From NCBI GenBank assembly GCA_023146135.1, contig JAGLCR010000042.1, positions 1 to 64,000 of the forward strand: a stretch of DNA of 64,000 bases, given 5' to 3'. Origin of the DNA: Bacteroidales bacterium (GTDB taxonomy: Bacteria; Bacteroidota; Bacteroidia; Bacteroidales; UBA1556). Below are positions 9,437 to 19,048 of the stretch, piece by piece. How positions within the stretch are numbered: position 1 is the stretch's first letter; the number at the start of each line of letters is the position of its first letter. The position numbers and the translations under genes were made by a program. A model generated the notes under the pieces. The model was not told where the DNA came from. It saw only the letters and a program-made list of their open reading frames with translations, and ran no database searches.

Positions 9437-10633
9437 ATGAGTAAAATTGTAATAACAGGTATTGGTGCTATTTCAGCCATAGGAAACTCTACAGAAGACT
9501 TTCTGTCGTCTCTCATGGAAAATAGGCATGGCATTAAGCCTATTTCGATTTTGAGGACTGCTTTGGCAGGTAAATACTTAGCTGGCGAGGTGAAATTATC
9601 CAATGAAGCCTTGCAGCATATGTCGGGTATTTCAGGCATGCAGTCTCGCACAAGTCTTTTGGCAGCTGTTGCTGTTAAAGAGGCTATTTCCATAGCTCAA
9701 CTTGATTATGCTTTGTTAGCTCAAACTGGAATTATTTCATCTACCACAGTGGGTGGAATGGATAATACCGAAGAGTTTTATTACGATTTCAAGGAAAATA
9801 AAAATATTGATTTTGCAAAGCTGCATCCTAGCGGTCAGCATACAAATCAACTGGCTAATTATTTTGGTATTGATGCATATGTTTCCACAGTGAGTACTGC
9901 ATGCTCATCGGCATCGAATGCTATGATTATTGGTGCTCGCTTGATAAAATCAAAACAAGTGGATCGAGTGATTGTTGGTGGAGCAGATGCATTATCTAAA
10001 TTTACGCTCAATGGTTTTAAAAGCTTGATGATATTGTCTGACACGCATTGCAAACCTTTTGATAATAACCGTAAAGGTTTGAACTTGGGAGAGGCTGCAG
10101 CCTATGTGGTTTTAGAGTCCGAAGAAGCGGCCATTAAGCGAGGAGTAAAAATTCTAGCTAATCTTGAAGCTTATTCAAATGTCAATGAGGCCTATCATCA
10201 AACAGCCTCTTCACCCAATGGCGATGGTGCTTTTGAAGCTATGACAAAGTCTTTGGCTATGGCTAATCTAAAAGTGTCAGAAGTGGATTATATCAATGCT
10301 CATGGAACTGGGACCGATAATAATGACAGCTCGGAAAGCATGGCCATTAATCGTCTTTTCAAAGGTGAGGATATTAAGTTTAGCTCTACCAAAGCTTTTA
10401 CTGGGCATACATTGGCTGCAGCAGGTGGGGTAGAAGCAGTAATTTCGATTCTATGTTTGAATCATGGTTTTATTCCTGCTAACTTAAATTTTGAGAATCC
10501 AATTGATGGAGCCGAACTAACGCCCATAACGGAATTGCAGCTTGATGTAAAACCATTGAATTACATTCTTTCCAATTCATTTGGTTTTGGTGGAAATAAT
10601 ACCACATTATTATTCTCGAAATATAAAATCTAA
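9437..10633 (+). CDS. Beta-ketoacyl-ACP synthase
   Basis: STACSSASNAM, NAHGTGTDNND, GHTLAAAGG, SFGFGGNN. Confidence 0.9.
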   Translation: MSKIVITGIGAISAIGNSTEDFLSSLMENRHGIKPISILRTALAGKYLAGEVKLSNEALQHMSGISGMQSRTSLLAAVAVKEAISIAQLDYALLAQTGIISSTTVGGMDNTEEFYYDFKENKNIDFAKLHPSGQHTNQLANYFGIDAYVSTVSTACSSASNAMIIGARLIKSKQVDRVIVGGADALSKFTLNGFKSLMILSDTHCKPFDNNRKGLNLGEAAAYVVLESEEAAIKRGVKILANLEAYSNVNEAYHQTASSPNGDGAFEAMTKSLAMANLKVSEVDYINAHGTGTDNNDSSESMAINRLFKGEDIKFSSTKAFTGHTLAAAGGVEAVISILCLNHGFIPANLNFENPIDGAELTPITELQLDVKPLNYILSNSFGFGGNNTTLLFSKYKI

Positions 10634-10636
10634 ATC

Positions 10637-11560
10637 ATGAAGACCAAACTATATATTAATGGAATTGGCGCTGTTTCAAGATTGAAAGATTTTAACGAAC
10701 TGCAGTCTGAGACGCAGCAGCCAACTTATAAAGAGCTGATACCTGCCATGAAATTGCGCCGCATGAGTCGTATTATGCGCATGAGTAATTTTGCTGCAAT
10801 TACGGCTCTTAAACAGGCGGAAATTGATGTTCCTCAGGCAATTAATGTGGGTACAGCTTATGGTTGTTTGGTTGATACCGAGAAATTTCTATCTACCTTA
10901 TTGGACAATAATGAGGAGTTTTCTAATCCCTCAGCTTTTATTAATTCAACGCATAATACCTTGGCTGGTAGCTTGGCTATTCTGCTAGGAGCTAAAGGTC
11001 AGAATTTTACTTTTGTACATGCTGAAAATGCATTTGAAAATGCATTGATTGATGCAAGTATAAGTTTAGAGGAGGGTAGTTATTCTGATATTCTTGTGGG
11101 GGGAGCCGACGAAAAGACAGAAATACTAGAATCTATTTCGGCTAACTTTATGGATGAAGAAATAGGAGAAGGGGCTGCTTTTTTGAGCCTTTCGAAAAAA
11201 CAACAGCCCAATTGTAAGGCCGTAATAAAAGGTGTTTCGGTTGATAATAAAGCAATGGATACTTCGGATTTTGTTAATGCGTTTTGCCATGAAATGGAGA
11301 TTGATGCAAAGGATATTAGTTTAGTTTTATCCAATAAAAATCTCATAGCAAGTAAACCTTTCATCGATTACAAAAGTATGATTGGTGATTACCCGTCAAT
11401 AACAGCTTTTGCTTCTACTTTGGCCGTAAATATTATTGAAAAACAAAGGGTTCCAGATTTTTTAGAATGGGATGTTTTTGATATTAATAATGTTTTGGTT
11501 TATAATAGTTATAAGAATGGAAGTCAATCACTGATACTTATTTCAAATATTTTTGAATAG
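10637..11560 (+). CDS. Ketosynthase-like / chain-length-factor-like protein without catalytic Cys/His
   Basis: KS-like architecture (VGTAYG, NSTHNTLAGSLAILLGAKGQNFTFVHAENAFENAL, ILVGGADE) but VHAENA where TACSS is expected. Confidence 0.7.
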   Translation: MKTKLYINGIGAVSRLKDFNELQSETQQPTYKELIPAMKLRRMSRIMRMSNFAAITALKQAEIDVPQAINVGTAYGCLVDTEKFLSTLLDNNEEFSNPSAFINSTHNTLAGSLAILLGAKGQNFTFVHAENAFENALIDASISLEEGSYSDILVGGADEKTEILESISANFMDEEIGEGAAFLSLSKKQQPNCKAVIKGVSVDNKAMDTSDFVNAFCHEMEIDAKDISLVLSNKNLIASKPFIDYKSMIGDYPSITAFASTLAVNIIEKQRVPDFLEWDVFDINNVLVYNSYKNGSQSLILISNIFE

Positions 11561-11606
11561 CTTAAGTGTGCTTATATAGAATAGGAACCTAATAATTAAA
11601 CCCCTT

Positions 11607-12374
11607 ATGGCGTGGACTAAACATAGCGTTTTAATGCTGCTTTTTGCAGTGGTCTTTAGTGCGGAAATCTATGCTTATTATATAGGTTTGTTATGCTTTA
11701 AACCTATATTATTGACGCTTTTTATATACACTATACTACTGGCTTTGGGTTCCTATTTCATGGGTTTAAGCTTTTATGGTTCTATCGTTAATCGACTTCC
11801 AAAAAAATATAATAATCAGAAAATCATTGCGCTAAGCTTTGATGATGGCCCGAATACTGAGCTTGGTATGAAGCTTATGGATTTATTAGATAAGCATCAG
11901 GTAAAAGGCAATTTCTTCCTTATTGGAAAAAATATTGAGCAAAACAAAAAGTTGGCTATAGAATTGCATAATCGAGGTCATTTATTGGCAAATCATTCAT
12001 ATGAGCATAAAGGCTTTTTTCCATTATATTCAGCCAAGAATGTACGTGATGAAATTGTCAATACAAATAATCTTTTGGAGGATATTACACATAAAAAAAA
12101 TACGTATTTTCGTCCTCCTTTTGGGGTGACAAATCCTATTATTGCTAAAGTTTCTAAGGGTATGGGAATGACGATGATAGGTTGGTCTTTGAGAACTTAT
12201 GATACCGTAAAAACTGAAGATAGATTATTAAAAAAATTAAAGAGTAATATCAAAAATGGAGATATTGTTCTTATGCATGAGTTGGAAAGTAGCCTCCGTG
12301 CAGTTGACAAATTTATAGAGTATGCAAAACAAAAAGGATATCGCTTTGTTTTATTATCAGAATTTATTCGCTAA
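11607..12374 (+). CDS. Polysaccharide deacetylase (NodB) family membrane protein
   Basis: ALSFDDGPN, ANHSYEHKGF, TYFRPPFG motifs; N-terminal TM segments. Confidence 0.88.
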   Translation: MAWTKHSVLMLLFAVVFSAEIYAYYIGLLCFKPILLTLFIYTILLALGSYFMGLSFYGSIVNRLPKKYNNQKIIALSFDDGPNTELGMKLMDLLDKHQVKGNFFLIGKNIEQNKKLAIELHNRGHLLANHSYEHKGFFPLYSAKNVRDEIVNTNNLLEDITHKKNTYFRPPFGVTNPIIAKVSKGMGMTMIGWSLRTYDTVKTEDRLLKKLKSNIKNGDIVLMHELESSLRAVDKFIEYAKQKGYRFVLLSEFIR

Positions 12375-13014
12375 GAGTAAGTTATTGATTGTATTATTAT
12401 TTCCTGTTTTCTTATCTTTTTCATTACTACCGCAATCTGATAGTTTTAAAGCAGTAAACCAGAGTAGTATACTGATACAAAAGCTAGACTCTTTTGCGCT
12501 AAGCCTTAAAACTATCCGTAGTGATTTTACCCAAGAAAAACATATCTCGGTGCTAGAGGAGGTTATTATTAGTAAGGGGAAATTTATTTTTCGTAGACCA
12601 AACACTTTGAAATGGTCGTATTATACTCCCATCAATTACGAAATTGCATTGATTGATGGTAAGTTCAAAATCAATAATGATGGAAGGACTTCGGAGTTTG
12701 ATATTAATTCCAACAAAATGTTTGCTGAGATTAATAATATGATTGTAAGTATGGTTAATGGCTCTATTCTTACGAGTAAATCATTTGATGTACAGTTGTT
12801 TGAAAGTAATAAGCAGTATAAAGCAGTTTTGAATCCTCGACAAAAAGATTTCAAACGTTTTATTTCAGAGATTCATATTTTTTTCGAGAAATCAGATTTA
12901 ATGGTTTCCAGGATACGTATGCTTGAGGCTTCGGGCGATTTTACCCTAATCAGCTTTGAAAATCGAACTAAGAATGAGTCTATTGCTGATTCTGAATTTG
13001 GTTTCAAAAATTAA
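12322..13014 (+). CDS. LolA-like outer-membrane lipoprotein carrier protein
   Basis: SDFTQEKHISVLEEVIISKGKFIFRRPNTLKWSY is LolA-like. The ATG start overlaps the upstream CDS; a TTG at 12385 immediately before the signal peptide is a likelier start. Confidence 0.75.
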   Translation: MQNKKDIALFYYQNLFAKSKLLIVLLFPVFLSFSLLPQSDSFKAVNQSSILIQKLDSFALSLKTIRSDFTQEKHISVLEEVIISKGKFIFRRPNTLKWSYYTPINYEIALIDGKFKINNDGRTSEFDINSNKMFAEINNMIVSMVNGSILTSKSFDVQLFESNKQYKAVLNPRQKDFKRFISEIHIFFEKSDLMVSRIRMLEASGDFTLISFENRTKNESIADSEFGFKN

Positions 13015-13653
13015 TTGACCGTTTTGAAAAAGCTAGCTACAATACTTATTATTCTTAGCATTTCGCTGCAATCATGCTTTCACTACCATGCAGCATTTAA
13101 GCAAGTTGAGGCTGTTAATGTAAAGCCCGTTGTATTTTCAGATAGTTTCGAAAAGGCTCTTTATAAAACTAATATTCAGTTTTTGAATAAGGAATACTCT
13201 GGCTTGATGTTTTTTAAACGTATGAATGAGACTCATGCCACACGAGTGGTTTTTATGTCAGAGTTTGGCTTAAAGTTTTTTGATTTTGAACTTCTCGATA
13301 ATGGGGAGTTTAGTGTAAAGTATATACTAGATGAGCTAAATAGGGAATCATTGATCGGGGTGTTGGAGCAAGATATTAAATTGCTTTTTCAAACTGTACA
13401 AGGGCCAGTTGAGCGGAAGTATTATTTTCATGAAAATAAAGCAGTTTATTTGGAGAAGTATCGTTTGGACAAGGGGCGCTATTATTATTTCTTTGATGAG
13501 AAAAGTACTAAAATATCACAAATAGAATTTACGGGTTCGGTTTTCAAAAAAATTAAAATCATATTGGGTGACTATTCTAATGGCTTACCTAAAAGTATTG
13601 ATATAAAGCATGTTAATAAAGCATTAAAGCTGCAGTTAAGATTGGTGAAATGA
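13015..13653 (+). CDS. Cluster-associated lipoprotein (hypothetical)
   Basis: Lipobox-like LSISLQSC; TTG start directly after the LolA stop codon. Confidence 0.6.
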   Translation: MTVLKKLATILIILSISLQSCFHYHAAFKQVEAVNVKPVVFSDSFEKALYKTNIQFLNKEYSGLMFFKRMNETHATRVVFMSEFGLKFFDFELLDNGEFSVKYILDELNRESLIGVLEQDIKLLFQTVQGPVERKYYFHENKAVYLEKYRLDKGRYYYFFDEKSTKISQIEFTGSVFKKIKIILGDYSNGLPKSIDIKHVNKALKLQLRLVK

Positions 13654-14018
13654 GTAAGATATATAAGATAGAACAGTTTTACGAGCAGGGTTCTAAAATT
13701 ATTGCTCACCTAAGTATTGACGAAAATCACCCTATATTTGATGGGCACTTTCCTCAACGCTCTGTATTGCCTGGTGTGATTCAGTTGGAGATTATTAAAG
13801 AAGTATTGTCATGTTTCATGAAATCAAGTTATAAGGTTCAGAGCATTAAGAATGCAAAGTATTTGGCTATGATTTTACCTGATGAGAATCGTTCTTTTTC
13901 TACGGAGCTCGACTATATTATTCAAGATGATCAATCGGTTAAAATAAAGGCAGTTATTAAGAATAGCAGTAAAGTTTTTCTAAAATTTAGTGGTGTATTT
14001 ATAAAAAATAATGAGTAA
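13650..14018 (+). CDS. 3-hydroxyacyl-ACP dehydratase-like hotdog protein (FabZ/ApeI-like)
   Basis: HPIFDGHFPQRSVLPGVIQLE. Confidence 0.8.
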   Translation: MSKIYKIEQFYEQGSKIIAHLSIDENHPIFDGHFPQRSVLPGVIQLEIIKEVLSCFMKSSYKVQSIKNAKYLAMILPDENRSFSTELDYIIQDDQSVKIKAVIKNSSKVFLKFSGVFIKNNE

Positions 14019-15216
14019 GGAATATCAAGATATATTGGCCCAAACGCTTATTGTAGTGCCCACCTATAATAATGAGACTACTTTGCGCAAGCTTATTGAA
14101 GATGTGCTTGCTCAAACGCAAAATGTTGTTGTAGTAAATGATGGCGCAACGGATGGTACTTCAGGTATTTTACAGTCCTTCGGAAATCGTATTGTCGTAC
14201 TTACAAATCAAGAAAATAAAGGCAAGGGTTTCAGTATAAAAAAGGGATTTGATTATGCCCTAAAGAATGATTTTGAATATGTAGTTACTCTTGATTCTGA
14301 TGGGCAACATTTTGCAACAGATATTCCACATTTTATTGAGGATGTTGCTAGTAATGGAGATGCTATAATTGTGGGCGCTCGTGATATGGAGTCGGAAAAT
14401 ATACCAGGCAAAAGCTCATTTGGTTATCGTTTTTCTAACTTTTGGTATTGGGCCGAAACAGGTGAAAAGCTTGAAGATACACAGTCTGGATATCGCCTAT
14501 ATCCAGTTAAGCTGATGGAAAATATTCATTTCTATACATCTCGTTTTGAGTTTGAGGTGGAGGTGTTAATTCGTAGTCAGTGGAGAGGAATAACCGTAAA
14601 AACTATTCCTGCCCAAGTTTATTACGCTGAGGGTAAAGATCGCATTTCACATTTCAAACCCAGTGTAGATTTTACCCGAATAAGTATATTGAATACCGTG
14701 TTGTTTACCATAGCCGCCTTATACATTCATCCACGAAACCTATTTCGGTATTTTAGAGATAATAACATTATCGATGTACTAAAAAAACTTTTTACCGATA
14801 ATAATGAAAGTCCTGCAAAAGTTGCTAATGCAATGGGGTTTGGCATTTTTATGGGTATCGTTCCCATTTGGGGATTTCAAATGATTGTAGCCACTTTTTT
14901 GGCACATAAGATGAATCTCAATAAAGCATTAGTGCTTTTGGCTTCCAATATTAGTATTCCGCCAGTAGTGCCATTTTTAATATATTTTGGTTATCAAACA
15001 GGCTTCTTTTTATGGAACCATAATTTTGATACACTTGAAAATATTCATAAAGTTACCAAGCAATTAATGAATAATGGCCTGATTGACTCCATTGAAGTTA
15101 TGTGGCAAGGGCTATTGTTTTATTTCGTGGGTAGTTTTATCTTTGCCGCCATTGCAGGTGTAAGCATATGGTTGATTACGCATTTAGTATTTATCGTGAA
15201 AAGAAAGTTAGCATAG
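14011..15216 (+). CDS. Glycosyltransferase family 2 fused to C-terminal DUF2062
   Basis: VVPTYNNE, VVNDGATDGT, LDSDGQH; C-terminal AMGFGIFMGIVPIWGFQ...LASNISIPPVVPF. Confidence 0.88.
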   Translation: MSKEYQDILAQTLIVVPTYNNETTLRKLIEDVLAQTQNVVVVNDGATDGTSGILQSFGNRIVVLTNQENKGKGFSIKKGFDYALKNDFEYVVTLDSDGQHFATDIPHFIEDVASNGDAIIVGARDMESENIPGKSSFGYRFSNFWYWAETGEKLEDTQSGYRLYPVKLMENIHFYTSRFEFEVEVLIRSQWRGITVKTIPAQVYYAEGKDRISHFKPSVDFTRISILNTVLFTIAALYIHPRNLFRYFRDNNIIDVLKKLFTDNNESPAKVANAMGFGIFMGIVPIWGFQMIVATFLAHKMNLNKALVLLASNISIPPVVPFLIYFGYQTGFFLWNHNFDTLENIHKVTKQLMNNGLIDSIEVMWQGLLFYFVGSFIFAAIAGVSIWLITHLVFIVKRKLA

Positions 15217-18200
15217 ATGGGGCGAGTATTGTACCTTTTTCATTCATTCTTTATTAAGTTTCGATGGTTTTCGTCGGCGCTATTGCTGTTGATAATACTC
15301 TTGTCGGTTTTATCCATTTCTAGACTCAATTTCTCAGAAGATATTAGCCGAATTTTACCTGATTCAAAGAATGTTAGGCAGCTAAAATATATACTTAAAG
15401 AATCGACCTTAATGAATAAGGTCATTTTTGATATTCATCTTGCCAATGACAGTATTGACCCTGCTAAGCTGGTTGATTATGCAGAGCATATGTCCGACTT
15501 TCTGGAGAGCGATTCTCTAAAACCCTATTTCCGAAGTCTTCAGTTGCGTGTTGATGATAGCCAGATGCTCGATATGATGGAGCTTGTACATTCTAATTTA
15601 CCTTATTTTTTGGAGGCAAAGGATTATGAGCGTATTGCAGAAAAAATACAGATTGATAGTATCGACCAAATTGTGGATGCTGGATATAAAAGTATGCTTT
15701 CACCCATTGGTTTTGTGTCGTCAAAATACTTTCTTGAAGACCCTTTCGGAATACAGTTTATGGCCTTGCAGAAATTCCAATCCTTTAACCTAAGTGATAA
15801 AGTGGTGCTTTATCAAGGTCATATTATGAACCATGAGAAGTCGGACCTATTTTTATTTGCCAACCTTAATAAAGCAAATAGTTCAGAGGATAATTCGTTT
15901 GTATTCAGTAATATTGAGCGTCTACAAGAGCAATTGGCATTAACTTACCCAGAGGTTCGGCTTGAAGTGTTTGGGGGTGCTTTAGTGGCTTTAGAAAATG
16001 AACATATTATCAAACGTGATGTAGCTCTTACCTTAACGATTACGCTGATATTACTGGTGTCATTAATTGCATACTTTTTTCGAAGAAGGCGTGCCGTAAT
16101 TGTGATTTTTGTGCCTACATTATTAGGAGGTATTTTGGCTTTAGGTGTTTTGAGTTTGTTTAATGATGAGATATCAATTATTTCACTTGGTATCGGCGCA
16201 GTTCTTCTGGGTATGTCAATTGATTTTTCTCTTCATTTATACTCACATTATCGTGAGCATCACTCTATTTCAAAAATGTTTTCCCAGGTTTCTGTCCCCA
16301 TATTATTAAGTATGTCTACCACGGTGGTAGCTTTTCTTGCTCTCAGATTATTGCACTCTGAAGTGCTTAGCGACCTTGGACTTTTTGCCTCACTAAGTAT
16401 ATTTTTCTCTGCTATCTTATCACTCACTCTTTTTCCAATTTTAATTAAAAAATCCAATGCAAAAAGAGTTGAAACCAGCACAATTCTAGATAAGATAAGT
16501 AGCTACGAAGCCTATAAAAATGGGAAGCTAATGTTGATTGTAGTTGCCATATCTGCCGTATTATTTTATGTTGGGGGTGATATTCCTTTTGACTCTGATA
16601 TGCTCAAAAGTAATTACATATCTACGAAAACAGATTTGGCCGAACAGCGTATCAATCGGGTTTTTGGAAAGGCTAATAAAGATTTGTTTATTATTTCAGT
16701 GGCCAAAAATCAGAATCAAGTTTTAGAGCAAAATCATTACTTAAACTTAGTTTTAGATTCATTGGTAAATGTGGGTGTGATTAATCAATATTCAACAGTG
16801 AATAAGTTGATTAAGTCGGAAAAGGAACAGCATATGGCATTGGCTATATGGGATAAGTTTTGGGACGATAATTATTCGTATGCCGATAGTTTGTTGGAGA
16901 GTAAGGCACAATCTCGAGGTTTTAAAAAGTCAGCTTTTAGCAAGTTTAATCAATTAGTGAAGAAATCATATAAAGGAATATCTGTTGACGAAAAAGTGCT
17001 CATGTCAAAGTTAATATTGAACGACTTTCTTATTGAATCGGATAGTATGAGAGCAGCTATTACGGTATTGAAGATTGATGATGTGAAAGCTGCCAAACAA
17101 GCTATTGATCAGCGTATTGATAATCCCAATATTTGGGTTTACAATAGTCAAGTATTTGTAACTAAACTAATTGATAAGCTTAGTGAGAATATGAATAAGC
17201 TAGTATATTTGTCTTTGCTTTTGGTATTCCTTATCTTATTGCTTTATTTCGGGCGCATCGAGTTGGCACTTATTACTTTGATACCTATTGTTTTTGGATA
17301 TATTTGGACGGTTGGTTTAATGTCAATTATGGGTATTCAGTTCAATATTTTTAATATTATCGTGCTCTCGTTTATTTTTGGCTTGGGTATCGATTATGGA
17401 ATATTTATTACCAAGGGTATGTTACAAAAGTACACACATAATATTGATGTGATACGCGAGTATAGATCTTCTATTTCACTTTCTTTTTTCACTACGATAA
17501 TTGGAGTTGGAGCGCTTATATTTGCGCATCATCCCGCTTTAAGGTCTATCGCCATAATGGCAATTATTGGTATTAGTTCCACCCTCATTGTAACTTTTAC
17601 AATGCAATCTTGGGCTTTGAATTTTATCCTTTATAATAAGGGCAAAAAACGAATGAAGCCAGTTACCCTTATTGATTTTGTTCTTTCTATATTGGCTTTG
17701 ACTTACTTTGTTTCTGGCTCCATTTTTTTGACAATAGTTTCTTTTGTGTTTCGTGCAATCCCATTTGGAACGAAAGTTAAAAAGAAGATTTTTCATCGTG
17801 TTTTACAAGCTTTCTCATGGTGGATGATTTACGCAAATATTTTTAGTAAAAAGCTTATTATTAATCCCAGCAAAGAAGATTTTTCAAGGCCATCAATTAT
17901 TATTGCAAATCATCAATCGCATGTAGATGTAATGCTAATTTTATTGCTACATCCAAAATTACTTATTCTTACTAATGAAAAACAATGGAATAGTTGGCTT
18001 TATGGACAAGTGCTTCAATATGCCGATTTTTTACCCACATCGCTACCTCATGAAGAGCTAATTGAGAGGCTTCAAAAGAAAGTGGATATGGGTTATTCCA
18101 TAGTTGTTTTTCCGGAGGGGACACGCAATACTAAGCCAGAGTTATTGAAGTTTCAAAGGGGAGCTTTTCACCTGGCACGGGAACTAAAGCTTGATATTCT

Positions 18201-19044
18201 GCCTATAATACTTCATGGATTACGATTTGTGTTAAATACTAATGAATTCTTTGTGCGTCGCTCGCAAATGACTACTAAGATTCTTGGTCGTATCGATTTG
18301 TCAACTGGAGAATATGGATCAACTTTAATGAAACAATCTAGGCGAATATATGATTATTTTAGTGAAGAGAATATTAAGTTGTGTCGACATATTGAAAAAC
18401 CAGAATATTATCGAGGACGTTTAACAATGAGTTATTTATTTCGTTCTCCTATTATTGAATGGTATATGAAAATAAAAACCAAAATGGAGGATAACTATAA
18501 ATATTTTGATGAGATAGTGCCTCGAAATGCCAAGGTTTCGGACTTGGGTTGTGGCTATGGGTTTTTGGTGCATACATTAGCGCAAACTTCTGATTCACGT
18601 GTTTTTGTGGGAGTTGATTTTGATGCAGATAAGATTGTTATTGCGCAAAATATTTCATTAGCTTCTGAGAGAACTCGGTTTGTACATGCTGATTTAACAC
18701 AATATCAAGTAGAGCCTTCTGATGTGATTATTATTAACGATACTTTGCATTATTTGAGTTTTGATCAACGAAATGCTGTGGTTTGCAATGCTTACAAGAA
18801 GCTTAATGAAAAAGGCTTATTGATTATTCGGGATGGGGATCGCGAAATGGAAAAAAAGCATAAGGTGACTAAAATGTCGGAAGTTTTATCGACCTTTATC
18901 AAATTTAATAAAGCAAAATATGGTGATTTAGACTTTTTGAGTAGAACAGAGATGATGGAGATCTCTAATAATCTAGGCGCTGATCTTGAGGTGGTTGACA
19001 ATACTCAGTTTACTTCGAACGTGATATATATATTGAGGAATTAG
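15217..19044 (+). CDS. Trifunctional MMPL/RND exporter - PlsC-type acyltransferase - class I SAM methyltransferase
   Basis: Two MMPL TM blocks (GIGAVLLGMSIDFSLHLYSHYRE; FGLGIDYGIFI), NHQSHVD + FPEGTRN acyltransferase motifs, VSDLGCGYGFL SAM motif. Confidence 0.88.
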   Translation: MGRVLYLFHSFFIKFRWFSSALLLLIILLSVLSISRLNFSEDISRILPDSKNVRQLKYILKESTLMNKVIFDIHLANDSIDPAKLVDYAEHMSDFLESDSLKPYFRSLQLRVDDSQMLDMMELVHSNLPYFLEAKDYERIAEKIQIDSIDQIVDAGYKSMLSPIGFVSSKYFLEDPFGIQFMALQKFQSFNLSDKVVLYQGHIMNHEKSDLFLFANLNKANSSEDNSFVFSNIERLQEQLALTYPEVRLEVFGGALVALENEHIIKRDVALTLTITLILLVSLIAYFFRRRRAVIVIFVPTLLGGILALGVLSLFNDEISIISLGIGAVLLGMSIDFSLHLYSHYREHHSISKMFSQVSVPILLSMSTTVVAFLALRLLHSEVLSDLGLFASLSIFFSAILSLTLFPILIKKSNAKRVETSTILDKISSYEAYKNGKLMLIVVAISAVLFYVGGDIPFDSDMLKSNYISTKTDLAEQRINRVFGKANKDLFIISVAKNQNQVLEQNHYLNLVLDSLVNVGVINQYSTVNKLIKSEKEQHMALAIWDKFWDDNYSYADSLLESKAQSRGFKKSAFSKFNQLVKKSYKGISVDEKVLMSKLILNDFLIESDSMRAAITVLKIDDVKAAKQAIDQRIDNPNIWVYNSQVFVTKLIDKLSENMNKLVYLSLLLVFLILLLYFGRIELALITLIPIVFGYIWTVGLMSIMGIQFNIFNIIVLSFIFGLGIDYGIFITKGMLQKYTHNIDVIREYRSSISLSFFTTIIGVGALIFAHHPALRSIAIMAIIGISSTLIVTFTMQSWALNFILYNKGKKRMKPVTLIDFVLSILALTYFVSGSIFLTIVSFVFRAIPFGTKVKKKIFHRVLQAFSWWMIYANIFSKKLIINPSKEDFSRPSIIIANHQSHVDVMLILLLHPKLLILTNEKQWNSWLYGQVLQYADFLPTSLPHEELIERLQKKVDMGYSIVVFPEGTRNTKPELLKFQRGAFHLARELKLDILPIILHGLRFVLNTNEFFVRRSQMTTKILGRIDLSTGEYGSTLMKQSRRIYDYFSEENIKLCRHIEKPEYYRGRLTMSYLFRSPIIEWYMKIKTKMEDNYKYFDEIVPRNAKVSDLGCGYGFLVHTLAQTSDSRVFVGVDFDADKIVIAQNISLASERTRFVHADLTQYQVEPSDVIIINDTLHYLSFDQRNAVVCNAYKKLNEKGLLIIRDGDREMEKKHKVTKMSEVLSTFIKFNKAKYGDLDFLSRTEMMEISNNLGADLEVVDNTQFTSNVIYILRN

Positions 19045-19048
19045 TTTA

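Noticed and set aside
17539-17796. Antisense ORF within the MMPL fusion gene (also 16260..16481, 18792..19001 and others)
   Set aside because: No domain motifs; low-complexity composition typical of the reverse strand of a real CDS.
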